NCBI GenBank assembly: GCA_900552285.1
Contig: URYV01000017.1
Span: 1 to 16,464 of the forward strand
Origin: an uncultured Oscillospiraceae bacterium
Lineage (GTDB): Bacteria; Bacillota; Clostridia; Oscillospirales; Acutalibacteraceae
DNA: 16,464 bases
Direction of reading: 5' to 3'
Part shown: positions 6,491 through 13,741 of the stretch, piece by piece
Position numbering within the stretch: position 1 is the stretch's first letter
Layout of the letters: each line of letters starts with the position of its first letter
Translations under genes and position numbers: made by a program
The notes under the pieces: generated by a model
Seen by the model: the letters and a program-made list of their open reading frames with translations, nothing else
What the model was told of the DNA's origin: nothing
The model's database searches: none

Positions 6491-7705
6491 TCAGCGGCTT
6501 ACGAAATCAAGGGGGTCCTCGACGCTGCCGTTAAGGCGAACCTCAAAATGAAGGTGCGGCCCGGTGGAGCGTCCGGTGTTGCCGACGTATCCGATAACCT
6601 GACCCGCCGAGACCGACTGGCCGGTGTAGGACGCGACGCTTGACATATGTCCGTAGATTGTGATAAAGCCGTCGCCGTGGTTTATCATGACATAGTTGCC
6701 GTATCCGCCGCTGTTCCAACCGGCGTCGATAACCGTGCCGGCTCTTGCGGCGACTATGGGCTGACCGTAGATGTTGCTGCCGGCGATGTCAAGACCGTTG
6801 TGGGTTCTTCCCCAACGGGGGCCGACATAGGACGAGATGTAGTAAAATCCGGGGCAGGGCCACACCCATCCGCTTGAATTGGGCTTGGAAATGACGCTTC
6901 CCGAGGAATTGCTTCCGCTGTTGCTGTTGTTATTTTTATTGTTGTTTGCGGCTGCGGCTGCCGCTGCGGCCTCGGCCTGAATTTTCGCCTCGAATTCGTC
7001 GATGGCGGCCGAATATTCGGCAAGCTGATCTTCAAGGCCTGATTTTTGACCCTCAAGGTCGGAAATGACGGAATTGAGCTCCTTCATGCGGTCGCCCAGC
7101 TCCTGTCTTTTGGCGTCGACCTCGGCCTTTATGGCGCTGATTTCCTCTTTTTCGGCGTTGGCCTGATTTTCAAGTTCTTCAACGGCCGAAATGTCGGATT
7201 TAAGCTGTTCCATAATGGCATTGTCGTGATCGGTGACGCTGGAAAGCAGCTGATCTCTGTAAAGAAAATCGCCGAAATCGTTGGCCGAAAGCAGCACGTT
7301 CAGCATGGAATTGTCGCCCGAGACATACATGGCGCGGAGTCTTGTCATAAAGGTCTGTTTTGTGGACTCGAGGTCGGCCTGTTTCTGAGCCTTCTGAGCC
7401 TCGATGTCGGCAAGGCGGCTTTCCACCTCGGTGAGCTGGTCGTTGTAAATGTCGATTTGCGCCTGGACGTTGTCTATGTCCTCCTGAAGGGCGCTTTTGA
7501 GCGCCTCCTGGTCGCTTATGTCGCTTTTAAGGCTGTCTATCTGTTCCTTGACCTTCTGCTGTTTGCTTTCAAGGTCGTTGATTTTGTCGCGGTAGCTTGC
7601 CGCACCGACCGTCATGAGATTGGAAGAAAAGCAGGTCAGAACAAGGGCAAGGGTCAACATGCCCGAAACAAGCGGCTTTAAAAATTTGTGTTTAGAAGAT
7701 TGCAT
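6491..7705 (-). CDS. Secreted coiled-coil M23 peptidase, EnvC/PcsB-like murein hydrolase (activator)
   Basis: A 404-residue exported protein. A signal peptide covers about residues 1-36 (KHKFLK, then a hydrophobic core, cleavage likely after GAA). Residues ~40-245 are coiled coil, containing RAMYVSGDNSMLNVLLSAND (124-143), a segment shared with PcsB/CwlO-type partners of FtsX. An alanine run and an Asn/Ser-rich linker (245-278) lead to a LytM/M23 domain (about 280-404) with all zinc and catalytic residues: H302 and D306 (HNGLD), H353 (YGH) and H384/H386 (HLHFE), so it should be an active endopeptidase. ATG 7705 overlaps the ftsX stop by 14 bases and has AGGGAG eight bases upstream. Order and coupling argue that FtsEX controls it at the division or growth site. 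Confidence 0.93.
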   Translation of the reverse strand: MQSSKHKFLKPLVSGMLTLALVLTCFSSNLMTVGAASYRDKINDLESKQQKVKEQIDSLKSDISDQEALKSALQEDIDNVQAQIDIYNDQLTEVESRLADIEAQKAQKQADLESTKQTFMTRLRAMYVSGDNSMLNVLLSANDFGDFLYRDQLLSSVTDHDNAIMEQLKSDISAVEELENQANAEKEEISAIKAEVDAKRQELGDRMKELNSVISDLEGQKSGLEDQLAEYSAAIDEFEAKIQAEAAAAAAAANNNKNNNSNSGSNSSGSVISKPNSSGWVWPCPGFYYISSYVGPRWGRTHNGLDIAGSNIYGQPIVAARAGTVIDAGWNSGGYGNYVMINHGDGFITIYGHMSSVASYTGQSVSAGQVIGYVGNTGRSTGPHLHFEVRLNGSVEDPLDFVSR

Positions 7706-8612
7706 TGAACTCGCTCCCTTCGTGTCTTAGATATTTTCCTATTGAAATTGCGCTGCCGAGGGAACCGACCAGGGCGCCCATCACGATAAATCCGCCGAGA
7801 AGCTTAAAGGCGAAGGAGGTGAAGGGGACAAAGGCTCCGAGCCCGGTAAACGAGCTCATAAGGGTCTGTTCGGCAAGCTTATAGATAAAGTAGAGACAGC
7901 CGGTGGAAACGACGCCGGCGATTATACCGAGAAGCATTCCTTCAATTACGAAGGGAGTGCGTATAAATCGGTTGGTGGCGCCCACCGCCTTCATAATGTT
8001 GATTTCGAGCTTTCTCGTGAACATGGTTATCTTTATGGTGTTGGAAACTATGGCGAGGGAGATGATGAGAAGAAGCAGGATAACTCCCGTGCCGATTATG
8101 CTTATGGCCGAGCGTATGGAAACGAGCTTGTCCACATAATCGCCGCGCTGGCGGATGATGTCCACACCGCTGACTCCGCGGATTTCCTCCACCGTCTGAT
8201 TGTATTTTTCAAGGTCGTCAATGGTGACCTGAGCGCCGTCGGGAAGGGGATTGTCGTCCTGAAGAATGGCGAAAATCTCTTTATATTCCTCTCCCATGGA
8301 GTCCTCCTGAGAGGAAAGTCCGTCCTCTTTGGACACAAACTTGACATCGTTTATGTTGTCGAGATTTTTTATGGCTTCGGAGGCGGCAAGGGCGTCGTCA
8401 CGGGACATATCGTCCTTGAAAAACACCATGACCACGGCGTTTTGCTGAATTTCCGAAACATAGTTGTCGATGTTGGCCGAAAGGGAAAAAACAATTCCTA
8501 TCATAAGCATGCAGGCCATGAGCACGCCGGAAGAGGCGATGGACATGAGTCTGTGTGACCAGACGTTTTTAAAGCCTTCGGAAAGAAGATAACGGAAGGT
8601 TCTGAATTTCAT
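7692..8612 (-). CDS. ftsX: Cell division ABC transporter permease FtsX
   Basis: A 306-residue permease with the FtsX layout: a cytoplasmic N-terminus (FRYLLSEGFKNVWSHR), TM1 at about 24-45, a large extracellular loop (46-167) that in this family contacts the hydrolase, then TM2 (168-190), TM3 (222-244) and TM4 (268-291). The conserved NTIKITMFTRKLEINIMKAVGAT (191-213) follows TM2 and contains the family's coupling region. It does not transport; with FtsE it converts ATP hydrolysis into activation of peptidoglycan hydrolases. The start ATG overlaps the ftsE stop as ATGA, the usual coupling for this pair. Confidence 0.95.
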   Translation of the reverse strand: MKFRTFRYLLSEGFKNVWSHRLMSIASSGVLMACMLMIGIVFSLSANIDNYVSEIQQNAVVMVFFKDDMSRDDALAASEAIKNLDNINDVKFVSKEDGLSSQEDSMGEEYKEIFAILQDDNPLPDGAQVTIDDLEKYNQTVEEIRGVSGVDIIRQRGDYVDKLVSIRSAISIIGTGVILLLLIISLAIVSNTIKITMFTRKLEINIMKAVGATNRFIRTPFVIEGMLLGIIAGVVSTGCLYFIYKLAEQTLMSSFTGLGAFVPFTSFAFKLLGGFIVMGALVGSLGSAISIGKYLRHEGSEFNAIF

Positions 8613-9652
8613 TGACGGTCGCCCTCCTCTCCGGGGTTTTGGCTGTCGTCCGACTGTTTTGTAAAGGCGTCGATCGCGTCTGCAAAGGAAAGCAGGGGAG
8701 TGTGCTCCTCCTCGGGCTGTGCGGGGGGGACTTCTTCCTTGGGTTCGGCCGCGGAAAGAGGCGTTTTGCCGTCATTTTTCGGCTTTTCGGGTGCAAATTC
8801 CGAAACAAGGGACATAAGGTCATGCTCGCCTGCGTTTTCGATGTCGGGCTGTTTGTCCTCCATGATTATTTCGGAGGGAATATGTATCGACTCGGCGGCG
8901 TCGTGGGTGAACATGGAGGCCTTTTCGGCAATGTCCTCGGGATTTACTATGACCGGCTCTATTTCGTTGTCGGCGACAACCGAACCGCCCTCGATCATTA
9001 TGACGCGGTGGCCGAAGTCGCGGACGAGATGATGCTCGTGGGTGACCATTATGATGGTGGTGCCGCGCTTGTTAATTTCGTTGAGCAGCGAAACGATTTC
9101 ATAAGACATATTGGGGTCGACGTTTCCGGTGGGCTCGTCGGCAAGTATCATGGCGGGATTGTTGACAAGGGCGCGGGCGAGAGCCACACGCTGCTGTTCA
9201 CCGCCCGAAAGCTCGGTGGGATAGCATCTGGCCTTTTCGGTGAGGCCCACGATGTTCAGCGTGTAGGAAACTCTGCGGCGTATCTCCCTTTTGGAGGCTC
9301 CCACTATATGCATGGCAAAGGCCACGTTTTCAAATACCGTTTTATCCTTTATAAGACGGAAATCCTGGAAAACGATGCCCATGGTGCGGCGGAGTTTCGG
9401 GACATCGCGGGATTTGAGCCGCGACATTTTATAATTTCCAACCACGATTTCGCCTGCGTTGGGCTTTTCCTCGTGCATTATCATTTTTATAAAGGTGCTC
9501 TTTCCGGCGCCGGAGGCACCCACCACAAAGACAAATTCGCCCTTGTATATTTTAAGGTTAACGTCGTTTAAGGCCTTGGTTCCGTTGTCATAGGCCTTGT
9601 AAACGCCGCGGAATTCTATAAGCGGCGCTTCCGACGGGTTGCTTTTAGGCAT
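8609..9652 (-). CDS. ftsE: Cell division ATPase FtsE with long acidic C-terminal tail
   Basis: A 347-residue protein; typical FtsE is about 220-230 residues. Residues 10-230 form a complete ABC ATPase: Walker A GASGAGKS (45-52), Q-loop Q96, signature LSGGEQQ (148-154), Walker B MILADEP (168-174) and switch H205. Residues 231-347 are an extra tail, by my count with 29 Asp/Glu against 8 Lys/Arg, rich in Pro and probably disordered, with one possible amphipathic helix near 320-333 (LLSFADAIDAF). The frame continues cleanly to the ATGA overlap with ftsX, so the tail is not a frameshift product. ATG 9652 is preceded by AAGGA 11 bases away. First gene of the ftsE-ftsX-peptidase operon. Confidence 0.94.
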   Translation of the reverse strand: MPKSNPSEAPLIEFRGVYKAYDNGTKALNDVNLKIYKGEFVFVVGASGAGKSTFIKMIMHEEKPNAGEIVVGNYKMSRLKSRDVPKLRRTMGIVFQDFRLIKDKTVFENVAFAMHIVGASKREIRRRVSYTLNIVGLTEKARCYPTELSGGEQQRVALARALVNNPAMILADEPTGNVDPNMSYEIVSLLNEINKRGTTIIMVTHEHHLVRDFGHRVIMIEGGSVVADNEIEPVIVNPEDIAEKASMFTHDAAESIHIPSEIIMEDKQPDIENAGEHDLMSLVSEFAPEKPKNDGKTPLSAAEPKEEVPPAQPEEEHTPLLSFADAIDAFTKQSDDSQNPGEEGDRQ

Positions 9653-9682
9653 TTATTTCACTGTCCTTTTGCTGTATATTTC

Positions 9683-9710
9683 TATATAATCAATAAAACG
9701 TCGGTTACAA
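9683..9710 (-). promoter_or_regulatory. Probable promoter of ftsE-ftsX-peptidase operon
   Basis: On the minus strand TTGTAA (9710-9705), a 16-base spacer and TATATA (9688-9683). The start of transcription would be near 9676, about 24 bases before the ftsE ATG. The -35 box lies inside the palindrome described at 9704-9719. Confidence 0.55.
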
Positions 9711-9719
9711 CTTTGTAAC
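9704..9719. promoter_or_regulatory. Operator-like palindrome over the ftsE -35 box
   Basis: GTTACAACTTTGTAAC: two perfect seven-base arms (GTTACAA and TTGTAAC) around a two-base centre. It overlaps the -35 box of the ftsE promoter and has no U-run placed like a terminator, so a protein-binding site is more likely than an RNA hairpin. The regulator is unknown. Confidence 0.5.
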
Positions 9720-9732
9720 AATAGAATAACAC

Positions 9733-9764
9733 AAAAGCCTCTGTTTGTCAACAGAGGCCTTTTT
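9733..9764 (-). terminator. Terminator of the CdaR-like regulator gene (bidirectional hairpin)
   Basis: GCCTCTGTT (9737-9745) and AACAGAGGC (9750-9758) form a nine-pair stem with the loop TGTC. The minus strand continues with four U's, the plus strand with C and five T's. It lies 50 bases after the regulator's stop codon and before the ftsE promoter. Confidence 0.8.
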
Positions 9765-9814
9765 AAATTCAAAATTTATTAACCGCCGCGGTGCAGACGC
9801 CGAAAGGGCGAAAA

Positions 9815-10900
9815 TCAATATTTCACGGGGTTTGCGTTGAGATACTTGTTGACCATGAGGGCGATTTTGAAAACGATAGCGTGGTCGAATTCTCTCAGAT
9901 CGAGACCGGTGAGCTTTTTGATTTTCTCAAGACGGTATACGAGGGTGTTGCGGTGGACAAAAAGCTTTCTCGAGGTTTCGGAAACGTTGAGGTTGTTGTC
10001 GAAAAAGCGCTGAATGGTGAAGAGGGTCTCCTGGTCGAGGCTTTCGATAGAGTCCTTTTTAAAGACCTCGCGGAGGAATGACTCGCAAAGGGTGGTGGGA
10101 AGCTGATAAATGAGTCTGGCGATACCGAGGCTTTCGCAGCTGACGATGGCCTTTTCGTTGTCAAACACCTTTCCGACCTCAAGGGCGACGTTTGCCTCCT
10201 TAAAGGAACGGGCAAGGTCCTTGACGCCGGTAACCTTGGTTCCGATGCCGACGACGGCATGGGTGTAAAATTCGCTGGACAGGGTGTCGACTATTGAGCG
10301 GGCAAGGTTTTCAAGATCCTTAAGCTCGATTTCCTCGGGGACCTCCTTAACAAGGGCAATGTCGGTCTCGTTGATGTTGATGACAAAATCCTTGTGCTTG
10401 TCGGGGAAAAGCTTCTGAACCACTTCATAAACCGAAACGTCGTTGCGGCTTACGATGCGGATGAGCATGACAACGCGGGAAATTTCCGAAACAAAATGAA
10501 GCTCGCGGGACTTAAGATAAATGTCGCCCGGGAGAATGTTGTCGAGAATGACGTTTTTGATAAAGTTGGCACGGTCGTGCTTTTCGTCGTAATACTGTTT
10601 AATGGAGGAAAGAGACACGGAAAGCAGGGAGGCGTATTTTGCGGCCTGTGCGTCGTTGCCCTCGATGCAGACGATATATTCGTTGTGACCCATGGTGCCG
10701 AAACCGAAATAGGTGCAGTTTCCGATAACCACCGGGACTTCGGAAACCGAAACCTCGGGGAAATCAATTTCCGCAGCCTCTCCGACGTTGGAAAGCTCGC
10801 TGCTTGCGATAACGGTAGGGGTCTCGTCCAAAATGCTTATGGTGCGCTCGATGGACTGGCTCATCTGATGAACTATTCCCTGAAAAAGTCTGTTTGACAT
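9815..10900 (-). CDS. CdaR/PucR-family helix-turn-helix transcription regulator
   Basis: A 361-residue regulator. The C-terminal ~65 residues (about 293-356) match the PucR/CdaR DNA-binding domain: LFTIQRFFDNNLNVSETSRKL, then the recognition helix region VHRNTLVYRLEKIKKLTGLD, a very characteristic string. The middle (about 110-250) is consistent with the degenerate GGDEF-like domain of CdaR proteins (MLIRIVSRNDVS, VVGIGTKVTGVKDLARSFKEAN). The N-terminal ~100 residues may be a sensing domain I cannot name. Relatives respond to sugar diacids, purines or amino acids; the ligand here is unknown. ATG 10900 has AAGGAG ten bases upstream. The gene is alone between its own promoter and terminator, diverging from the mscS-DUF1015 pair and lying directly upstream of ftsEX, whose operon has a separate promoter. 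Confidence 0.88.
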   Translation of the reverse strand: MSNRLFQGIVHQMSQSIERTISILDETPTVIASSELSNVGEAAEIDFPEVSVSEVPVVIGNCTYFGFGTMGHNEYIVCIEGNDAQAAKYASLLSVSLSSIKQYYDEKHDRANFIKNVILDNILPGDIYLKSRELHFVSEISRVVMLIRIVSRNDVSVYEVVQKLFPDKHKDFVININETDIALVKEVPEEIELKDLENLARSIVDTLSSEFYTHAVVGIGTKVTGVKDLARSFKEANVALEVGKVFDNEKAIVSCESLGIARLIYQLPTTLCESFLREVFKKDSIESLDQETLFTIQRFFDNNLNVSETSRKLFVHRNTLVYRLEKIKKLTGLDLREFDHAIVFKIALMVNKYLNANPVKY

Positions 10901-10970
10901 AAACTATCTTCTCCTTGTCCCTGCCAATAAAATGACGATTTTTTAATCTCTATACCTTTAGACATTATAC

Positions 10971-10999
10971 ATAATACACAACTTGAGAAAATTTTTCAA
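10971..10999 (-). promoter_or_regulatory. Probable promoter of the CdaR-like gene
   Basis: On the minus strand TTGAAA (10999-10994), a 17-base spacer and TATTAT (10976-10971). A perfect TATAAT lies just downstream at 10969-10964 but has no good -35 at 17 bases. The leader would be about 65 bases. Between here and 11125 I see no other feature beyond the palindrome at 10981-11001. Confidence 0.5.
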
Positions 11000-11001
11000 G
11001 T
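10981..11001. promoter_or_regulatory. Operator-like palindrome over the CdaR-like gene's -35 box
   Basis: ACTTGA (10981-10986) and TCAAGT (10996-11001) flank an AT-rich nine-base centre that is itself nearly symmetrical (GAAAATTTT), giving a 21-base near-palindrome with one mismatch. It covers the -35 box and much of the spacer of the predicted promoter, a good position for autoregulation. Confidence 0.45.
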
Positions 11002-11124
11002 CTTTTGGCCGAAAAATTGTGATTTTTTTTGCCGATAAGCTCATAAAATCGCGGTCGGCGGTGCAAAGCGGCGGCAAAGGGGCCGAAAATCGGTCTTAAA
11101 ATCCCGAGGGCAAAATAAAATGTA

Positions 11125-11153
11125 TTGATAAACCGACGGGAAAATGATATAAT
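11125..11153 (+). promoter_or_regulatory. Promoter of the mscS-DUF1015 operon
   Basis: TTGATA (11125-11130), a 17-base spacer and a perfect TATAAT (11148-11153) with TG one base upstream. Transcription would start near 11160, which decides the start codon of the following gene. Confidence 0.75.
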
Positions 11154-11213
11154 GAAGGTGATTTTATGATATGTTTTTTCGAAAGCGTACTGCTTAAGGA
11201 GGGAGAGAGAACC

Positions 11214-12014
11214 TTGGAAAAGCTGACGGCCTTTATCACCTCGGGCGGCTTTGTGGGCAGTCTCGTCGTTATCGCCCTGACCGCCCTTATCATTATGCTG
11301 CTCAAGAAGCTTAAAAAGAGCTATATATCGAGAGACGGCGTCGACGGCAAAAGGGAAACAAACGCAAGGTTCATCTTTTCCATTGCAAGATATGTGGTTT
11401 TTCTCATCGCCTTTATAACCGTTCTGCAAATCAACGGGGTCAATGTTTCGGCTCTCGTGACCGGCCTCGGAATTGTCGGAATCGTCGTCGGATTCGCCCT
11501 TCAGGATGTGCTCAAGGATTTCGTCATGGGAAACAATATCATGCTCGACCATTTCTTTGTGGTGGGAGACGTTGTCAAATACGGAAATGTCACCGGAAAG
11601 ATTGTTTCCTTCAACATAAAGGTCACCCGTATTCTCGACATCGACACGGGGAATTTTTTGACGGTCAGCAACCGAAATATTTCCGAAATGACGGTGCTTT
11701 CAAACTGGCGGGACATAAATATCCCCGCTCCCTATGAGCAGAGCGCCGAGCGCATGAGAAAAATCATGAATGAAATATGCGCCGCGGCCGAAAAATTCGA
11801 GCATGTGGAAAAATGCGAGTTTCTCGGCACAAACAATTTTGGAGAAAGCAGCATAGATTATCTCATAAGAGTTCACTGCCCCGCCGAATTTTTCAAACAA
11901 ACGCGAAGAGAAATCCTCGGCGCGGTTCAGGATATATACGCAAGAGAGGGTATTTCGGTTCCCTACAATCAGCTTGACGTTCATTTGGACGGTCGGGCCG
12001 ACCGAAGCATTTGA
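11214..12014 (+). CDS. Small-conductance mechanosensitive channel, MscS family (TTG start)
   Basis: A 266-residue inner-membrane channel that would release solutes on hypo-osmotic shock. TM1 is at about 12-31, TM2 at 52-73 and the pore-lining TM3 at about 78-108 (VSALVTGLGIVGIVVGFALQDVLKDF), followed by the family's beta domain (FFVVGDVVKYGNVTGKIV, residues 114-131; VSNRNISEMTVLSNW, 151-165) and an alpha/beta C-terminal domain. I place the start at TTG 11214 after AAGGAGG (11196-11202). The ATG at 11166 in frame would need a ribosome site at 11155-11160, which lies at or before the predicted transcription start. The DUF1015 gene follows after 15 bases. Confidence 0.9.
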   Translation: MEKLTAFITSGGFVGSLVVIALTALIIMLLKKLKKSYISRDGVDGKRETNARFIFSIARYVVFLIAFITVLQINGVNVSALVTGLGIVGIVVGFALQDVLKDFVMGNNIMLDHFFVVGDVVKYGNVTGKIVSFNIKVTRILDIDTGNFLTVSNRNISEMTVLSNWRDINIPAPYEQSAERMRKIMNEICAAAEKFEHVEKCEFLGTNNFGESSIDYLIRVHCPAEFFKQTRREILGAVQDIYAREGISVPYNQLDVHLDGRADRSI

Positions 12015-12029
12015 GAAAGGTAAGGTTTT

Positions 12030-13295
12030 ATGGCAGAGGTAAAGGCATTTAAGGCGCTGAGATTTACGGAAAAGGCGGGAGACATAAACGAGCTTGTGTG
12101 TCCGCCCTATGACATCATAAGCGATTCACAGCGGAAAGAATATCTTGAGAAAAATCCCGACAACATCATCCGCCTTGAGCTGCCGCGGGAGGGCACCGAC
12201 CCTTATGCCGAGGCGGCAAAGGTGCTTGGTGCATGGAAAGAGGACGGCATACTTAAAAAGGATTCGGAAAAGGCGCTTTATATTTATGAAATAGAATTCG
12301 AAGCGGGCGGCGAAAAAAAGAAGGTTTCGGGACTTGTTTCAAGAGTAAAGCTCGAGGAATTTTCCAAAGGAGTGGTTCTGCCCCACGAGCAGACCCTTTC
12401 AAAGGCCAAGGAGGACAGGCTTAACCTCATGAAGGCCACAAACTGCAATTTCAGCCAGATTTATTCCCTTTATATCGACGGGGGAAAAATCTTTTCTCTT
12501 TGCGAAATGCAGAAAAAGCGCCCCGCCGACGTGACGGCAACCGACGGCGACGGTCTTTGCCATCGTCTTTGGATCGTCACCGACCCCGAGTTTATTTCGG
12601 CCGTCGAAAAGGGCTTTGAGGACAAAAAGCTTTACATTGCCGACGGTCACCACCGCTATGAGACGGCTCTCAACTATCGCAATTATCTGCGGGAGAAGGG
12701 CGAGGCCGACGAAAACAGCGAATATATAATGATGTTTCTTGCCGATATGGAGCAGGACGGGCTTGTCGTGCTGCCTACACACCGAATCGTGAGGGGACTT
12801 GAGCATTTTGACAGGGACGAGCTTCTCGGCTCCTGCTCGGACAATTTTGAGATTTTCAAAAACGTTTCCGACGGTCAGATGCGCGAGGGCATGAAAAAAG
12901 CATATAAGGACGGAATCGCGGCCTTTGGGCTCTATACCGCCGGCTGCTATGATTTGCTCGTTTCAAAGCTTACGGCCGTTCCCGAGTCGGAAGGCGAGGG
13001 CAGCTATTCTCTCCGCTCTCTTGACGTGGCGGTGCTTCACACCCTTATTCTTGAAAAGAAGCTCGGCATCGACAAGGAAAACATGGCAAAGCAGATAAAC
13101 CTGACGTATACAAGGGATGAAAGTGATGCCGTCGGCGAGGTGGACGGCGGAAGAGCTCAGTGCGCGTTTATCTTGAATCCCACCAAGGTCGAGGAGATAA
13201 AGGACGTGGCTCTCGACGGCGAAAAAATGCCGCAAAAGTCCACATATTTCTATCCCAAGCTCATAACCGGCCTTGTTATGAATTCCCTTGATTAA
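12030..13295 (+). CDS. DUF1015 family protein (possible small-molecule kinase)
   Basis: A 421-residue soluble protein of the DUF1015 family (COG4198). Hallmarks: FKALRFTEKAGDINELVCPPYD near residues 7-28 (written here to mark the CPPYD turn), VLPHEQTLSKAKEDRLNLMK at 116-135 and ADGHHRYETALNY at 204-216, plus the C-terminal Y-T-R-D region. The family is distantly related to ParB/SerK-type folds, and I recall reports of free-serine kinase activity for some members, but I cannot confirm that for this branch, so the function stays open. It is full length. ATG 12030 has an AAAGGTAAGG site just upstream. It is cotranscribed with the mscS gene; no terminator is evident after it, and the rpmB promoter begins 18 bases past its stop. 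Confidence 0.88.
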   Translation: MAEVKAFKALRFTEKAGDINELVCPPYDIISDSQRKEYLEKNPDNIIRLELPREGTDPYAEAAKVLGAWKEDGILKKDSEKALYIYEIEFEAGGEKKKVSGLVSRVKLEEFSKGVVLPHEQTLSKAKEDRLNLMKATNCNFSQIYSLYIDGGKIFSLCEMQKKRPADVTATDGDGLCHRLWIVTDPEFISAVEKGFEDKKLYIADGHHRYETALNYRNYLREKGEADENSEYIMMFLADMEQDGLVVLPTHRIVRGLEHFDRDELLGSCSDNFEIFKNVSDGQMREGMKKAYKDGIAAFGLYTAGCYDLLVSKLTAVPESEGEGSYSLRSLDVAVLHTLILEKKLGIDKENMAKQINLTYTRDESDAVGEVDGGRAQCAFILNPTKVEEIKDVALDGEKMPQKSTYFYPKLITGLVMNSLD

Positions 13296-13313
13296 AAAAA
13301 TTGAAAAAAAGAC

Positions 13314-13342
13314 TTGCATTTTGGTTCAAAGTCTGTTATTAT
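13314..13342 (+). promoter_or_regulatory. Promoter of rpmB
   Basis: TTGCAT (13314-13319), a 17-base spacer and TATTAT (13337-13342) with TG one base before it. The leader to the rpmB start is about 39 bases and ends in a near-consensus AAGGAGGTG site. Confidence 0.7.
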
Positions 13343-13387
13343 AGTTTGCACGATGTTATTTTATGAAAGTTTAAGGAGGTGCAGAGT

Positions 13388-13576
13388 ATGGCAAAATGCG
13401 ATATTTGCGGCAAAGGCGTAACCTTCGGAATCAAGGTTTCCCACTCCCACAGGAGATCCAACCGTGCTTGGAAGCCCAATGTACAGCGTGTTAAGGCAAT
13501 CGTGGACGGTACTCCGTGCCGGATCAACGCCTGCACCCGTTGCCTGCGTTCCGGTAAGGTAACCAGAGCTATATAA
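13388..13576 (+). CDS. rpmB: 50S ribosomal protein L28, zinc-binding form
   Basis: A 62-residue L28, the usual length. MAKCDICGKG at the start, SHSHRRSNRAWKPNVQRVKA (18-37), and a second cysteine pair complete the family pattern. C4/C7 and C49/C52 form a four-cysteine zinc ribbon, the 'C+' version; this organism therefore uses zinc in this copy, and a zinc-free paralog could exist elsewhere. ATG 13388 follows AAGGAGGTG at 13373-13381; an upstream in-frame ATG at 13379 lies within that site and is excluded. It is transcribed alone from its own promoter to a strong terminator. Confidence 0.97.
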   Translation: MAKCDICGKGVTFGIKVSHSHRRSNRAWKPNVQRVKAIVDGTPCRINACTRCLRSGKVTRAI

Positions 13577-13590
13577 CCTATGCACAAACA

Positions 13591-13637
13591 AAAAACACAG
13601 CTTTTGGGACTGCGTTCCCGAGCGGCTGTGTTTTTTT
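13591..13637 (+). terminator. Terminator of rpmB
   Basis: CACAGC (13596-13601) pairs with GCTGTG (13625-13630), extended by flanking A/T pairs, and an inner GGGA/TCCC stem (13606-13609, 13616-13619) caps it. Seven T's follow (13631-13637). Confidence 0.9.
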
Positions 13638-13657
13638 GTTTTTTGTCATGTTTTTAA

Positions 13658-13686
13658 TTGACCTTTTAATGTAAATGAGTTATAAT
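13658..13686 (+). promoter_or_regulatory. Promoter of ymdB and following genes
   Basis: TTGACC (13658-13663), a 17-base spacer and TATAAT (13681-13686): close to consensus. The leader to the TTG start at 13742 is about 50 bases and contains a small hairpin (see findings). Confidence 0.8.
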
Positions 13687-13741
13687 AATATACTGTGAAA
13701 TTATAAGTGCATCTGCGCACTTTTTCGGGAGGCGGACAGCT

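Noticed and set aside
8612..9571. A 319-residue plus-strand open frame
   Set aside because: Antisense to ftsE; its Gly/His/Asp-rich composition mirrors the ABC ATPase codons.
10965..11552. A 195-residue minus-strand open frame crossing the divergent intergenic region
   Set aside because: It covers two promoters and the 5' part of mscS in antisense, and has no recognisable domain.
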